From NCBI RefSeq assembly GCF_010731815.2, contig NZ_AP022593.1, positions 434,001 to 498,000 on the forward strand: a DNA stretch of 64,000 nt, written 5' to 3'. The first letter of the stretch is position 1. Every line of letters begins with the position of its first letter. This document shows, piece after piece, positions 32,832 to 40,991 of this stretch. The stretch comes from Mycolicibacterium arabiense. GTDB lineage: Bacteria; Actinomycetota; Actinomycetes; Mycobacteriales; Mycobacteriaceae. Made by a program: the position numbers and the translations under genes. A model generated the notes under the pieces. That model saw nothing but the letters and a program-made list of their open reading frames with translations, was not told where the DNA came from and did no database searches.

Positions 32832-32845
32832 TAGAACCTGTTCCA
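32832..32845. promoter_or_regulatory. KstR-type operator (box 1)
   Basis: TAGAACCTGTTCCA matches the published KstR consensus TNNAACNNGTTNNA at every defined position. It lies 34 bp upstream of the SDR start (minus strand) and 67 bp upstream of the DapB-like gene (plus strand). Binding would repress one or both until a sterol-derived CoA thioester is present. Confidence 0.72.
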
Positions 32846-32912
32846 ATTCGGCGGGTCAGCACGCATACTGCGTGGGCTTGAGTCGGATGGCACCGTCGGG
32901 AGGAACATCAGC

Positions 32913-33983
32913 ATGGCGATCCGCGTCGCACTCATCGGTACCGGAAACTGCGGCAGCCTCGCGCTGCGCCAACTGATCGAGGATCAGCGCTTCGAGCTGA
33001 CCCACGTCTGGGTGTCCTCGGACGCCAAAGTGGCAAGGGACGCAGGAGATCTCGCCGGACTCGACGTGACCACCGGCATCGTCGCGACCAACGACCTCGA
33101 CGCCATCGTGGCGGCCAAGCCCGACTGCGTCGTCTACTGCGCGATGGGCGACACGCGACTGCCCGAGGCCATGGCCGACGTCCGCCGGTTCCTGAGTGCG
33201 GGCATCGACGTCGTCGGTTCGGCGCCCGGAGTGCTGCAGTACCCGTGGCAAGTGGTTCCCGACAAGTACATCGGCCGCGTCGAAGACGCTGCGCGCGAGG
33301 GCAATTCGACGGTGTTCATCACCGGTGTGGATCCGGGGTTCGCGACCGACCTGCTCCCCTTCGCGCTCGCGGGCACCTGCCAGAGCATCCAGCAGGTCCG
33401 GACGATGGAGATCGCCGACTACGCCACCTACGACGGTGCGACGGTGATGTTCGACGTGATGGGCTTCGGCAACCAGATCGGCGACCTGCCCATCCTGTTC
33501 CAGCCCGGCGTGCTCGGCATCGCATGGGGCACCGCCATCCGGCAGCTGGCTGCCGGGCTCGGCGTCGAGGTCGACGAGATCAGGGACTCGGTCGAGCAGG
33601 AACCGGCTCCTGAGGACATCGACGTCGCGGTCGGCACGATCGCCAAGGGGACCGTCGCCGCGCTGCGGTTCCAGATCGAGGGCATGGTGAAGGGCCGGCC
33701 GGTGATCGTGGTCGAGCACATCACCCGCCTGCGCGGCGATCTGCGGCCCGACTGGGCGCAGCCTGCCCAAGAGGGCGGGTCCTATCGGGTGGAGATCACC
33801 GGTGAGCCGTCATACGTCATGGACGTCTGCCCGACCAGCCGCAACGGCGATCACAACTACGCCGCGATCCTCGCGGCGGCGGGACGCATCGTCAACGCCA
33901 TCCCGGACGTGGTGGCCGCGGCACCCGGCATCCGGACGACGCTCGACATGCCGCTGGTCACCGGCAAGGGAGTGGTGCGCTAG
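32913..33983 (+). CDS. DapB-like dihydrodipicolinate-reductase-family dehydrogenase
   Basis: 356 residues; ATG 32913 has GGAGG 10 nt upstream. The N-terminal Rossmann motif is VALIGTGNCGSLALRQLIED, followed by YCAMGDTRLPEAMADVRRFLSAGIDVVGSAPG and a C-terminal domain with DVMGFGNQIGDLPILFQPGVLG and TTLDMPLVTGKGVV. It is longer than true DapB and lacks the canonical HxxxKxDxPSGTA lysine-pathway motif. It belongs to the related group that includes 2,4-diaminopentanoate dehydrogenase-like enzymes of unknown substrate. The KstR-type box 67 bp upstream suggests a sterol-linked oxidoreductase, an inference from position only. Confidence 0.8.
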   Translation: MAIRVALIGTGNCGSLALRQLIEDQRFELTHVWVSSDAKVARDAGDLAGLDVTTGIVATNDLDAIVAAKPDCVVYCAMGDTRLPEAMADVRRFLSAGIDVVGSAPGVLQYPWQVVPDKYIGRVEDAAREGNSTVFITGVDPGFATDLLPFALAGTCQSIQQVRTMEIADYATYDGATVMFDVMGFGNQIGDLPILFQPGVLGIAWGTAIRQLAAGLGVEVDEIRDSVEQEPAPEDIDVAVGTIAKGTVAALRFQIEGMVKGRPVIVVEHITRLRGDLRPDWAQPAQEGGSYRVEITGEPSYVMDVCPTSRNGDHNYAAILAAAGRIVNAIPDVVAAAPGIRTTLDMPLVTGKGVVR

Positions 33984-34432
33984 CGAGCTTCGGCGCGTCC
34001 GACGTTCGTCCACTCGAGCCGGACCTGCGTGCCCGCCTCCGACGCCTCGATCGAGGAGCGGTCCGCAAGTGCTTCCATCAGCGGGATGCCGCGGCCCCGG
34101 CTGAGCGCCCTCGGCGACTCGGGGTTGCGCCAGCACCCGCGGTCCGCGATCACCACGACGATCGTGGACTCGGCCGGCTCGAACCAGGCCTGCAGGTCCA
34201 TCGTCCCCGCGCGCGGCGCGCCGACGTACGCGAACTCCGCGCAGTTGGCGAGCGCCTCGTTGATCGCGAGGACGAGATCACTGATCCGGGTGGGATCCAG
34301 GGTGAAGAAGGTCCGCAGCCACGCGGCGAACTCATCGCGAATCTGGGCGGCTGTGCGTGCGTCGGCGGCAGCCTCGAGTCGCTCGAAGTGCTCCGCGTTG
34401 GCAACGTCGGCGGTGGACATCGAATCGATCAT
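33980..34432 (-). CDS. RsbW-type anti-sigma factor / serine-protein kinase
   Basis: 150 residues from ATG 34432; an internal Met at 34420 is an alternative. The HATPase core has the N-box INEALANCAEFAY and the G-box region SRGRGIPLMEALADRS, typical of the GHKL kinases that bind a sigma factor and phosphorylate a STAS antagonist. A STAS gene is 68 bp upstream on the same strand, so the pair resembles RsbV/RsbW. No sigma factor gene is in the window, so its partner is probably elsewhere. The first 4 nt of this feature overlap the end of the convergent DapB-like gene. Confidence 0.83.
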   Translation of the reverse strand: MIDSMSTADVANAEHFERLEAAADARTAAQIRDEFAAWLRTFFTLDPTRISDLVLAINEALANCAEFAYVGAPRAGTMDLQAWFEPAESTIVVVIADRGCWRNPESPRALSRGRGIPLMEALADRSSIEASEAGTQVRLEWTNVGRAEAR

Positions 34433-34500
34433 GGCAGGTGATGCGTACCCGGTCGATCGTCTCGGTAAGCGTGTCTGCGAGCCGAGTTCACGGGGGTACC

Positions 34501-34893
34501 TCAGGAATCGAGTGCGGCGAGCGCTTCGTCGAGGGTGGCGTACAGCGGAACGATGTCCGCGATGCCGACGAGCTTCAACGGACGGCTGGTTGCCGGGCCC
34601 TCGGCGACGATGCAGAACTTGGTGCCGTCGTCCTTCTCCTCGTGTGCTGCCACGATGACGCCCATGCCCGCCGAGGCCAGGAATTCGACCGCGGTGAGGT
34701 CGACTACGAGACCGGCCGGCTTGTTGCTGAGGGCGGTGCGGATCGCCCCTTCCAACTGTGGCGCGGTCAGCATGTCGACCACGCCGGAGGGTGCCACGAC
34801 GGCGACCTCCCCGATCTGCCGCTCGCTGACCTCGCACGCCGATGACGACGATGAGGCCGCGTTGGCGGCTGATGCTTCGCGTTGTTCGTCCAA
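34501..34893 (-). CDS. STAS-domain anti-sigma factor antagonist
   Basis: 130 residues from 34893. A low-complexity N-terminus (AANAASSSSS) precedes the STAS fold: VAVVAPSGVVDMLTAPQLEGAIRTALSNKPAGLVVDLTAVEFLASAGMGVIVAAHEE. The Ser in FLASAGM is at the site phosphorylated in SpoIIAA/RsbV. The unphosphorylated form would bind the RsbW-type protein encoded downstream and free a sigma factor. The gap to that gene is 68 bp. Divergently, 239 bp lead to the HAD gene and contain an 11-bp inverted repeat. Confidence 0.86.
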   Translation of the reverse strand: MDEQREASAANAASSSSSACEVSERQIGEVAVVAPSGVVDMLTAPQLEGAIRTALSNKPAGLVVDLTAVEFLASAGMGVIVAAHEEKDDGTKFCIVAEGPATSRPLKLVGIADIVPLYATLDEALAALDS

Positions 34894-35002
34894 GGCCCAT
34901 CTTCCCTGTTCGGCCGCATCGCTGGCTGCGAATCGGCGCTGCTTTCATGCTCGCGAGGCTTCAGACTGAACCAGGCAAGAACGAAACTACTGTGGTCGAA
35001 CC

Positions 35003-35036
35003 TAGCCGATGGGCCCGACTTCGTACCTATCGGCTA
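35003..35036. repeat. inverted repeat in the STAS/HAD divergent gap
   Basis: TAGCCGATGGG (35003-35013) is mirrored by a reverse copy (35026-35036) whose complement reads TAGCCGATAGG, an 11-bp dyad with one mismatch and a 12-bp spacer. It lies between the start of the STAS gene (34893) and the HAD gene (35133). It may be an operator; no regulator gene adjoins. Confidence 0.4.
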
Positions 35037-35132
35037 CCGTCTGCACCCCCGCGAGTCAGCCGGTGATGCTCAAATGGGGTCGGAGCCGACGACGACTCAC
35101 CCCATCGAGACTCGGCCCCAGCCAGGAGGCAG

Positions 35133-35891
35133 ATGACCCCGCACCCGCAATTGTCGGCCATCGCGTCGAGCGCGGCCGACGCGCGCATCGGTGCGTTCTT
35201 CGATCTCGACGGCACGTTGGTCTCCGGATTCACCGCGACGGTGCACGCCGGCCACCGCATCCGCAGTAGGCAGGCGCGCATCGGCGAGGTGCTCGGCGTG
35301 ATCGAGGCGTCGGTGCGCTACCGGCTGGGGCGGATGGAGTTCGAACGGCTGATGTTGCGGGCGGCCGGATACCTGCACAGCGAGTTGCTGGCCGACCTCG
35401 ACGAACTCGGCGAATACCTCTTCCGCACGCACATCCAGGCGCGGGTGTTCGACACGATGCGCGGGATCGTCGCCGCCCACCAGGACCGCGGCCACACCGT
35501 CGTGTTGAGTTCGTCGGCGCTGACCATCCACGCCGAGCCGGTGGCGCGCTACCTGGGCATCGACCACGTCATCTGCAACCACTTCGACACCGACGAGCGC
35601 GGAGCGCTCAACGGCGGCATCATCCGGCCGGTCGTCTGGGGGCCGGGCAAGGCCGCGGCCGCGCGCCGCTTCTGCGAGGCCAACGACGTCGACCTGTCGC
35701 GGAGCTATTTCTACGCCGACGGCGACGAGGACATCCCGTTGATGCGGGAGGTGGGGTCACCCCGGCCGGTGAACCCGCGGTCGCGGCTCGCTGCGGAGGC
35801 GGCGAAGCAGGGCTGGCCGGTGCTCGAGGTCAGCGGTCCCGGTCGTCCCGCGTCGGCGCGCCTGCTGCGGCGCCGGGGTGGGCGTCGATGA
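35133..35891 (+). CDS. HAD-IB (SerB-like) phosphatase
   Basis: 252 residues. The four HAD motifs appear in order: FFDLDGTLV (Asp nucleophile and Asp acid), VVLSSSAL (Ser/Thr), GPGKAAAARR (Lys) and YADGDEDIPLM (Asp pair). Between motifs I and II a helical cap is inserted, as in subclass IB (phosphoserine phosphatase-like and related lipid phosphatases). The substrate is not evident. The gene's 3' end overlaps the antisense Bfd gene by 62 nt. Confidence 0.87.
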   Translation: MTPHPQLSAIASSAADARIGAFFDLDGTLVSGFTATVHAGHRIRSRQARIGEVLGVIEASVRYRLGRMEFERLMLRAAGYLHSELLADLDELGEYLFRTHIQARVFDTMRGIVAAHQDRGHTVVLSSSALTIHAEPVARYLGIDHVICNHFDTDERGALNGGIIRPVVWGPGKAAAARRFCEANDVDLSRSYFYADGDEDIPLMREVGSPRPVNPRSRLAAEAAKQGWPVLEVSGPGRPASARLLRRRGGRR

Positions 35892-36033
35892 TCGCGCGCA
35901 CCGTGCGCCTGCAGCGACCGCACTCCGAGCCTGCGCCGCAGGCCGCGGCGACTTCCTTGGAGGTTCTGGCGCCGGCCGCCACGGCGTCGGTGACGGCCTG
36001 ATTGGTGACGCCCACGCACAGGCAGACGTACAT
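35830..36033 (-). CDS. bfd: bacterioferritin-associated ferredoxin (Bfd-type [2Fe-2S])
   Basis: 67 residues from the ATG at 36033, which overlaps the upstream stop (TGATG). It contains the Bfd cluster signature: CLCVGVT at the N-terminus (CxC) and CGAGSECGRCRRTV (C-x2-C), giving four Cys ligands. Bfd reduces bacterioferritin core iron and is otherwise a small redox carrier. No bacterioferritin gene is nearby. It is translationally coupled to a conserved hypothetical protein and downstream of a KstR-type box, which raises the possibility of a redox role beyond iron release. The 3' end lies inside the HAD gene in antisense. Confidence 0.85.
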   Translation of the reverse strand: MYVCLCVGVTNQAVTDAVAAGARTSKEVAAACGAGSECGRCRRTVRAIIDAHPGAAAGAPTRDDRDR

Positions 36034-36686
36034 CAGCTGCCGCCCGTGGTGTCCTCGGAGCCTGGGGAGGGAATGCGCAGTATCTGGCGCAACCTGCCAA
36101 TGAAGATGGGTGGATAGGCGCCGATCCCGGCCCGGCCCAGCCATTCGGAGTTTAGTTCCGAATCGCGCAGCCAGTGCCGGGCATGGCGCTCGTCGTCGAT
36201 CTGGAACAGCATCATCACCTCGCGCTCGTCGTCGAATGCGCTGAACACGGAGGCCTTTCGGACGCCGGCGGCGCGCAGGTCGCCCGCGGTCTCCCGGACG
36301 TGGTCGACGAGACCGGGAACGCTCGCCACCGGCGTCACCACCGAGACCATCACCTCCGGCGCGGTCGGCGTCGTCTCCCCGACGAAGTCGAGTCGGTCGA
36401 TCAGCTCACCCGCGAACACGGCCGGGATGTCCTCGACGCCGACGGCGTCGAACCAGTCGAAGAAGACGCGTGACCGCAACAGCTCGATGATCGTCTCGCG
36501 GGTGTGGATCGCCATCAGGACCATGACCCGGTCCGGTTCGGTCGTCGAGGTGTACACGAGGACGTGGTGCGCGCCGAGGTCGGCCAGCGCATCCTGGCGG
36601 CGTTCGAGCAGCGGAAGCACCCGCTCCGGATCGGGGATGCGGTAGTCGGAGGCGAGGACGAGCGAGTGGTTCAGCCAGTGCGTCAC
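36033..36686 (-). CDS. conserved hypothetical protein
   Basis: 217 residues from a GTG at 36686, chosen for GAAGGA 9 nt upstream; the longer ORF start has no Shine-Dalgarno and no likely signal. The sequence falls into two similar halves with ferredoxin-like patterns: VLVYTSTTEPDRVMVLMAIHTRETIIELLRSRVFFDWFDAVGVEDIP and VMVSVVTPVASVPGLVDHVRETAGDLRAAGVRKASVFSAFDDEREVMMLFQIDD. This suggests a tandem dimeric alpha-beta barrel, perhaps with ligand-binding or monooxygenase-like use. The family is not named. It is coupled to the Bfd gene, and a KstR-type box lies 139 bp upstream. Confidence 0.65.
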   Translation of the reverse strand: MTHWLNHSLVLASDYRIPDPERVLPLLERRQDALADLGAHHVLVYTSTTEPDRVMVLMAIHTRETIIELLRSRVFFDWFDAVGVEDIPAVFAGELIDRLDFVGETTPTAPEVMVSVVTPVASVPGLVDHVRETAGDLRAAGVRKASVFSAFDDEREVMMLFQIDDERHARHWLRDSELNSEWLGRAGIGAYPPIFIGRLRQILRIPSPGSEDTTGGS

Positions 36687-36825
36687 GGTCTGCGGTCCTT
36701 CGTCGAGACGATCACGTGTTGCAACGCGATGCGCGAAAAACGGTAATGACATTCTCCAGCGCTGTCGAGTCCCGATGCGCGCCGTCGAATGGATTGACCC
36801 GGGGCGGGGTGGGCGGGTACTAAAC

Positions 36826-36839
36826 TAGAACACGTTCCA
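36826..36839. promoter_or_regulatory. KstR-type operator (box 2)
   Basis: TAGAACACGTTCCA matches TNNAACNNGTTNNA at every defined position. It is 39 bp upstream of the nitronate-monooxygenase-family gene (36879, plus) and 139 bp upstream of the conserved hypothetical (36686, minus). The first is the more likely target. Confidence 0.75.
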
Positions 36840-36878
36840 ATTCGAAGCTCACCGCTCGAGCCCCACCTAGGAGCTGGC

Positions 36879-38012
36879 ATGCACACCCCCCTCTGCGATC
36901 AGATCGGCATCGAGTTTCCGATCTTCGCCTTCACACATTGCCGCGACGTCGTGGTCGCCGTCAGCAAGGCCGGCGGATTCGGCGTATTGGGAGCCGTCGG
37001 GTTCACTCCCGAGCAGCTCGAGATCGAGCTGAAGTGGATCGACGAGCACATCGGCGACCACACCTACGGCGTCGACATCGTCATCCCCAACAAGTACGAG
37101 GGCATGGACGCGAACCTGTCCGCCGACGAGCTGGCGAAGATGCTGCAGGACATGGTTCCGCAGGAGCACCTCGACTTCGCCAAGAAGATCCTCACCGACC
37201 ACGGCGTCCCGCTCACCGCGGAGGACAACGAGAGCACGCTGCAGCTGCTCGGGTGGACCGAGGCGACCGCCACCCCGCAGGTCGAGGTCGCACTCAAGCA
37301 CCCGAAGATGACGTTGATCGCCAATGCGCTCGGCACGCCGCCGCGGGACATGATCGAGCACATCCACGCCGAGGGCCGCAAGGTCGCCGCGCTGTGCGGC
37401 TCGCCGAGCCAGGCGCGCAAGCACGCGGATGCGGGCGTCGACATCATCATCGCCCAGGGCGGCGAGGCCGGCGGCCACTCGGGCGAGGTCGGCTCGATCG
37501 TGCTCTGGCCCCAGGTCGTCAAGGAGGTCGCACCGGTTCCGGTCCTGGCGGCCGGTGGCATCGGCAGCGGCCAGCAGATCGCCGCGGCGCTCGCACTCGG
37601 CGCTCAGGGCGCCTGGACGGGATCGCAGTGGCTCATGGTCGAGGAGGCCGAGAACACGCCGGTGCAGCAGGCGGCGTACGTGAAGGCGGGCAGCCGCGAC
37701 ACCGTGCGCAGCCGTTCGTTCACCGGCAAGCCGGCGCGCATGCTGCGCAACGACTGGACCGAGGCCTGGGAGAACCCGGACAACCCGAAGCCGCTCGGAA
37801 TGCCGCTGCAATTCATGGTGTCGGGGATTGCGGTCGCCGCCACCAACAAGTACCCCAATGAAAGCGTCGACGTCGCCTTCAACCCGGTGGGCCAGGTGGT
37901 GGGCCAGTTCGAGAAGGTCGAGAAGACCTCGGCCGTCATCGAGCGGTGGGTTCAGGAGTACCTCGAAGCGACCAACACGCTCAACGAGTTGAACGAGGCG
38001 GCGTCGGTCTAG
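36879..38012 (+). CDS. nitronate-monooxygenase-family FMN oxidoreductase
   Basis: 377 residues. The TIM barrel and FMN-binding patterns include PIFAFTHCRDVVVAVSKAGGFGVLGAVGFTP at the start, AQGGEAGGHSGEVGSIVLW and APVPVLAAGGIGSGQQIAAALALGAQGAWTGSQWLM. These are typical of the 2-nitropropane dioxygenase group, which also contains the ring-degradation protein IpdC of sterol catabolism. Relatives in mycobacteria are found in sterol regulons. The KstR-type box 39 bp upstream supports induction by steroid intermediates. A strong hairpin terminator follows 20 bp after the stop. Confidence 0.87.
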   Translation: MHTPLCDQIGIEFPIFAFTHCRDVVVAVSKAGGFGVLGAVGFTPEQLEIELKWIDEHIGDHTYGVDIVIPNKYEGMDANLSADELAKMLQDMVPQEHLDFAKKILTDHGVPLTAEDNESTLQLLGWTEATATPQVEVALKHPKMTLIANALGTPPRDMIEHIHAEGRKVAALCGSPSQARKHADAGVDIIIAQGGEAGGHSGEVGSIVLWPQVVKEVAPVPVLAAGGIGSGQQIAAALALGAQGAWTGSQWLMVEEAENTPVQQAAYVKAGSRDTVRSRSFTGKPARMLRNDWTEAWENPDNPKPLGMPLQFMVSGIAVAATNKYPNESVDVAFNPVGQVVGQFEKVEKTSAVIERWVQEYLEATNTLNELNEAASV

Positions 38013-38032
38013 CCACCGCGCCGCTCGGTCCG

Positions 38033-38069
38033 ACGAAGGCCCCCTCCCGCTGCGGGAGGGGGCCTTCGT
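38033..38069 (+). terminator. 17-bp-stem hairpin terminator
   Basis: The arms ACGAAGGCCCCCTCCCG (38033-38049) and CGGGAGGGGGCCTTCGT (38053-38069) are perfectly complementary and flank a CTG loop. It lies 20 bp after the nitronate-monooxygenase-family stop, on the same strand. No U-tract follows, as is common in mycobacteria. Confidence 0.85.
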
Positions 38070-38119
38070 GGCGTTCGGTGCGGCACCGACTCTCGGGGCC
38101 TACCCGTCGGCCACGCCGC

Positions 38120-38139
38120 TATGTATGCTGCTCTACATA
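38120..38139. promoter_or_regulatory. dyad upstream of TetR gene, candidate operator
   Basis: TATGTA (38120-38125) and TACATA (38134-38139) form a perfect inverted repeat with an 8-bp spacer in an AT-rich patch. It lies 20 bp upstream of the GTG of the TetR gene at 38160, so autoregulation and regulation of the coupled oxidoreductase are likely. The assignment is positional. Confidence 0.55.
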
Positions 38140-38159
38140 ATCGACAAGGAGGCGCCTCA

Positions 38160-38729
38160 GTGGTCAGTCCACGGGAACGGATGGTCGTCTCGACCGCTCT
38201 GCTGATCCGCGAGCGCGGCGCACATTCGACCGCGATCTCCGACGTCCTCGCACACAGCGGCGCCCCGCGCGGGTCGGCATACCACTACTTCCCCGGCGGC
38301 CGGAACCAATTGCTCTGCGAGGCAGTGGATTACGCCGCCGACTTCATCGCCGCTCAGATCGACGCCGCCCCCAACGCCCTCCAGGTGCTCGACGTCGTGT
38401 TCGACGGCTTCCGCACCTCCCTCGCCGAATCCGACTACCGCGCCGGGTGTCCCGTCGTCGCAGTGGCAGTCGAGGCGGACAACGCACCGGCGCTCGACCG
38501 GGCGGCCGCGGCGTTCACGCGCTGGATGGAGTCGATCCGGCGCCGACTCGAGGACGACGGTGTCTCCCATGGGCGTGCCGAGGAGATCGCGATGCTGCTG
38601 ATGACCTCGCTAGAGGGCGCGATCGTGGTGGCCCGCGCGACGCGCGACGCCACGCCGATCGACCTCGTCCACCGACAGTTGCGCGCCATCGTGGCGGCAG
38701 AGACCGGAGAAGGGAACTCGTTGCGATGA
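38160..38729 (+). CDS. TetR-family regulator of the adjacent molybdopterin oxidoreductase
   Basis: 189 residues from a GTG at 38160 with AAGGAGG upstream. The HTH is MVVSTALLIRERGAHSTAISDVLAHSGAPRGSAYHYFPGGRNQLLCEAVDYAADF, with the YHYFPGG turn that marks the LmrA/YxaF subgroup, and the C-terminal domain has FRTSLAESDYRAGCPVVAVAVEA. Its stop overlaps the start of the molybdopterin enzyme gene (ATGA). The pair corresponds to M. tuberculosis Rv0196-Rv0197 (from memory). The inducer is unknown. Confidence 0.88.
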   Translation: MVSPRERMVVSTALLIRERGAHSTAISDVLAHSGAPRGSAYHYFPGGRNQLLCEAVDYAADFIAAQIDAAPNALQVLDVVFDGFRTSLAESDYRAGCPVVAVAVEADNAPALDRAAAAFTRWMESIRRRLEDDGVSHGRAEEIAMLLMTSLEGAIVVARATRDATPIDLVHRQLRAIVAAETGEGNSLR

Positions 38730-40963
38730 CCGCCGACGTCACCACCGAATGGCGGGCCACCGCCTGCATCCTGTGCGAATGCAACTGCGGGATCGTCGTG
38801 CAGACGCAGGACCGCACGATCGCCAAGATCCGAGGCGACAAGGCCCATCCCGCATCGCAGGGCTACACCTGCAACAAGGCGCTGCGCCTGGACCACTATC
38901 AGAACGACCGCAACCGGCTGACCTCTCCCCTGCGCCGCCGCGCCGACGGCTCCTACGAGGAAGTCGACTGGGCCACCGCCATTCTCGAGATCGCCGAGGG
39001 CTTCGCCCGGATCCGGGACGAGCACGGCGGGGACAAGGTGTTCTACTACGGCGGCGGCGGCCAGGGCAACCACCTCGGCGGCGCATACAGCGGCGCCTTC
39101 CTACGGGCCATCGGCTCCCGCTACCGCTCGAACGCGTTGGCACAGGAGAAGACCGGTGAACACTGGGTCGACCGGCACCTCTACGGCGGCCATACCCGCG
39201 GTGAGTTCGAGCATGCCGAGGTGTCGGTGTTCGTTGGCAAGAACCCGTGGATGTCGCAGAGCTTCCCCCGTGCGCGCGTGGTGCTCAACGAGATCGCCAA
39301 GGATTCCGGACGCTCGATGATCGTGATCGACCCCGTCGTCACCGACACCGCGAAGCTGGCGGACTTCCACCTACGGGTCCGGCCCGGCACCGACGCCTGG
39401 TGCCTCGCTGCGCTCGCCGCGGTGCTGGTCACCGAGAACCTGTGCGACGAGGCGTTCCTCACCCAGCACGTCACCGGCGTCGACGCGGTGCGCGAGGTGC
39501 TGCGCGAGGTCCCGATCGCGGACTACGCGCAGCGCTGCGGCGTGGCGGAGGACTTGATCCGCGGCGCCGCGCGGCGCATTGCGGCCGCGTCGAGCGTCGC
39601 GGTGTTCGAGGATCTCGGCGTTCAGCAGGCGCCCAACAGCACGCTGTGCTCCTACCTCGACAAGCTGCTGTGGATCCTCACCGGCAGCTTCGCCAAACGC
39701 GGTGCGCAGCACCTGCATTCGATGTTCGCGCCGTTGTTCGCCACCAGCGGGGTCGGACGGACGCCGGTGACGGGGGCGCCGGTCATCGCCGGCCTGGTCC
39801 CCAGCAACGTCGTGCCGCAGGAGATCCTGACCGATCACCCCGACCGGTTTCGCGCCATGATCGTCGAGAGCAGCAATCCCGCACACTCGGTGGCCGATTC
39901 GGCCGCCGTCCGGGAGGCGCTGTCGTCGCTCGAACTGCTCGTCGTCATCGACGTCGCCATGACCGAGACGGCCCGCCTCGCCGACTACGTGTTGCCCGCG
40001 GCCAGTCAGTTCGAGAAGCCCGAGGCGACGTTCTTCAATCTGGAGTTCCCGCACAACACCTTTCACCTGAGGCACCCGATATTCGAGCCGTTGCCGGGCA
40101 CGCTGGCCGAACCCGAGATCTGGGCGCGGCTGGTGCGTGCGCTCGGTGTGGTCGACGAGGAGGACCTGCGGCCGCTGCGCCGGGCCGCCGAGTCCGGGCT
40201 GGATGCTTACGCGCAGGCCTTCTTCGTCGCCGTGAGCGCCAACCCCGCGCTGGGCCGGGTGCTGCCGTTCGTGCTGTACGAGACCCTCGGGCCCACCCTG
40301 CCCTACGGCCTCGCCGGCGCTGCCGCGCTGTGGGGTCTGGCGCAGAAGACGGCGATGACCTATCCGGAGGCCGTGCGGCGCGCCGGGCATGCCGACGGCA
40401 ACGCGCTGTTCGAAGCGATCCTGTCCAGCAGGTCCGGCGTGACGTTCAGCGTGCACGAGTACGCCGACGACTTCGACCTCATCACCCACGAGGACAAGCG
40501 GATCGCGCTCGAGATGCCCGAGATGCTCGCCGAGATAGGCAGGCTACGCGACGCGCCCGCGCGTCTGACGAGCGACGAGTTCCCCCTCGTGCTGTCGGCT
40601 GGCGAACGGCGTGCCTTCACCGCCAACGACATCCTGCGCGATCCGGCGTGGCGCAAGCGCGACGTCGACGGTGCGTTGCGCATCAGCGTGGAAGACGCGA
40701 TGGCCATTGGACTGGTCGATGGTGGATCGGCGCGCATCACGACCGCCGCCGGATCGGCCAGAGCGACGGTCGAGATCAGCGATGCCATGCTGCCGGGTCA
40801 CGTGTCGCTGCCCAACGGTTACGGCCTCGATCACCGCGACGCCGACGGCACGTCGCGCACGCCCGGCGTCGCGCCCAACGCGCTCACGTCGTCGGACTGG
40901 CGCGACGCGTACGCCGGAACGCCGTGGCACAAGCACGTGCCCGCGCGCGTCGAAGTGGGCTAG
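38726..40963 (+). CDS. molybdopterin-guanine-dinucleotide oxidoreductase (FdhF/NasA-type)
   Basis: 745 residues from the ATG at 38726. The N-terminus has a [4Fe-4S] binding pattern CILCECNC (C-x2-C-x3-C) with the fourth Cys in GYTCNKALRL. The molybdopterin domains follow: WDWAT-like VDWATAILEIAEGFARIRDEHGG, KNPWMSQSFPRAR, DPVVTDTAKLADFHLRVRPGTDAWCL, and a C-terminal dinucleotide-binding barrel (LVLSAGERRAFTANDILRDP, VSLPNGYGLDHRD). No twin-arginine signal is seen, so it is cytosolic. The acting substrate and the Mo ligand residue are not evident; EKTGEHWVD lies where Cys, Ser or Sec would be expected. It is coupled to its TetR regulator. Confidence 0.88.
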   Translation: MTADVTTEWRATACILCECNCGIVVQTQDRTIAKIRGDKAHPASQGYTCNKALRLDHYQNDRNRLTSPLRRRADGSYEEVDWATAILEIAEGFARIRDEHGGDKVFYYGGGGQGNHLGGAYSGAFLRAIGSRYRSNALAQEKTGEHWVDRHLYGGHTRGEFEHAEVSVFVGKNPWMSQSFPRARVVLNEIAKDSGRSMIVIDPVVTDTAKLADFHLRVRPGTDAWCLAALAAVLVTENLCDEAFLTQHVTGVDAVREVLREVPIADYAQRCGVAEDLIRGAARRIAAASSVAVFEDLGVQQAPNSTLCSYLDKLLWILTGSFAKRGAQHLHSMFAPLFATSGVGRTPVTGAPVIAGLVPSNVVPQEILTDHPDRFRAMIVESSNPAHSVADSAAVREALSSLELLVVIDVAMTETARLADYVLPAASQFEKPEATFFNLEFPHNTFHLRHPIFEPLPGTLAEPEIWARLVRALGVVDEEDLRPLRRAAESGLDAYAQAFFVAVSANPALGRVLPFVLYETLGPTLPYGLAGAAALWGLAQKTAMTYPEAVRRAGHADGNALFEAILSSRSGVTFSVHEYADDFDLITHEDKRIALEMPEMLAEIGRLRDAPARLTSDEFPLVLSAGERRAFTANDILRDPAWRKRDVDGALRISVEDAMAIGLVDGGSARITTAAGSARATVEISDAMLPGHVSLPNGYGLDHRDADGTSRTPGVAPNALTSSDWRDAYAGTPWHKHVPARVEVG

Positions 40964-40991
40964 AAACTGGTGGACTGAGCGTCGAGTTCGG

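Noticed and set aside
38447..38725. Extension of the molybdopterin ORF upstream of 38726
   Set aside because: It would overlap the TetR gene; the ATG at 38726 overlaps the TetR stop as ATGA and begins the family's [4Fe-4S] motif at the right distance.
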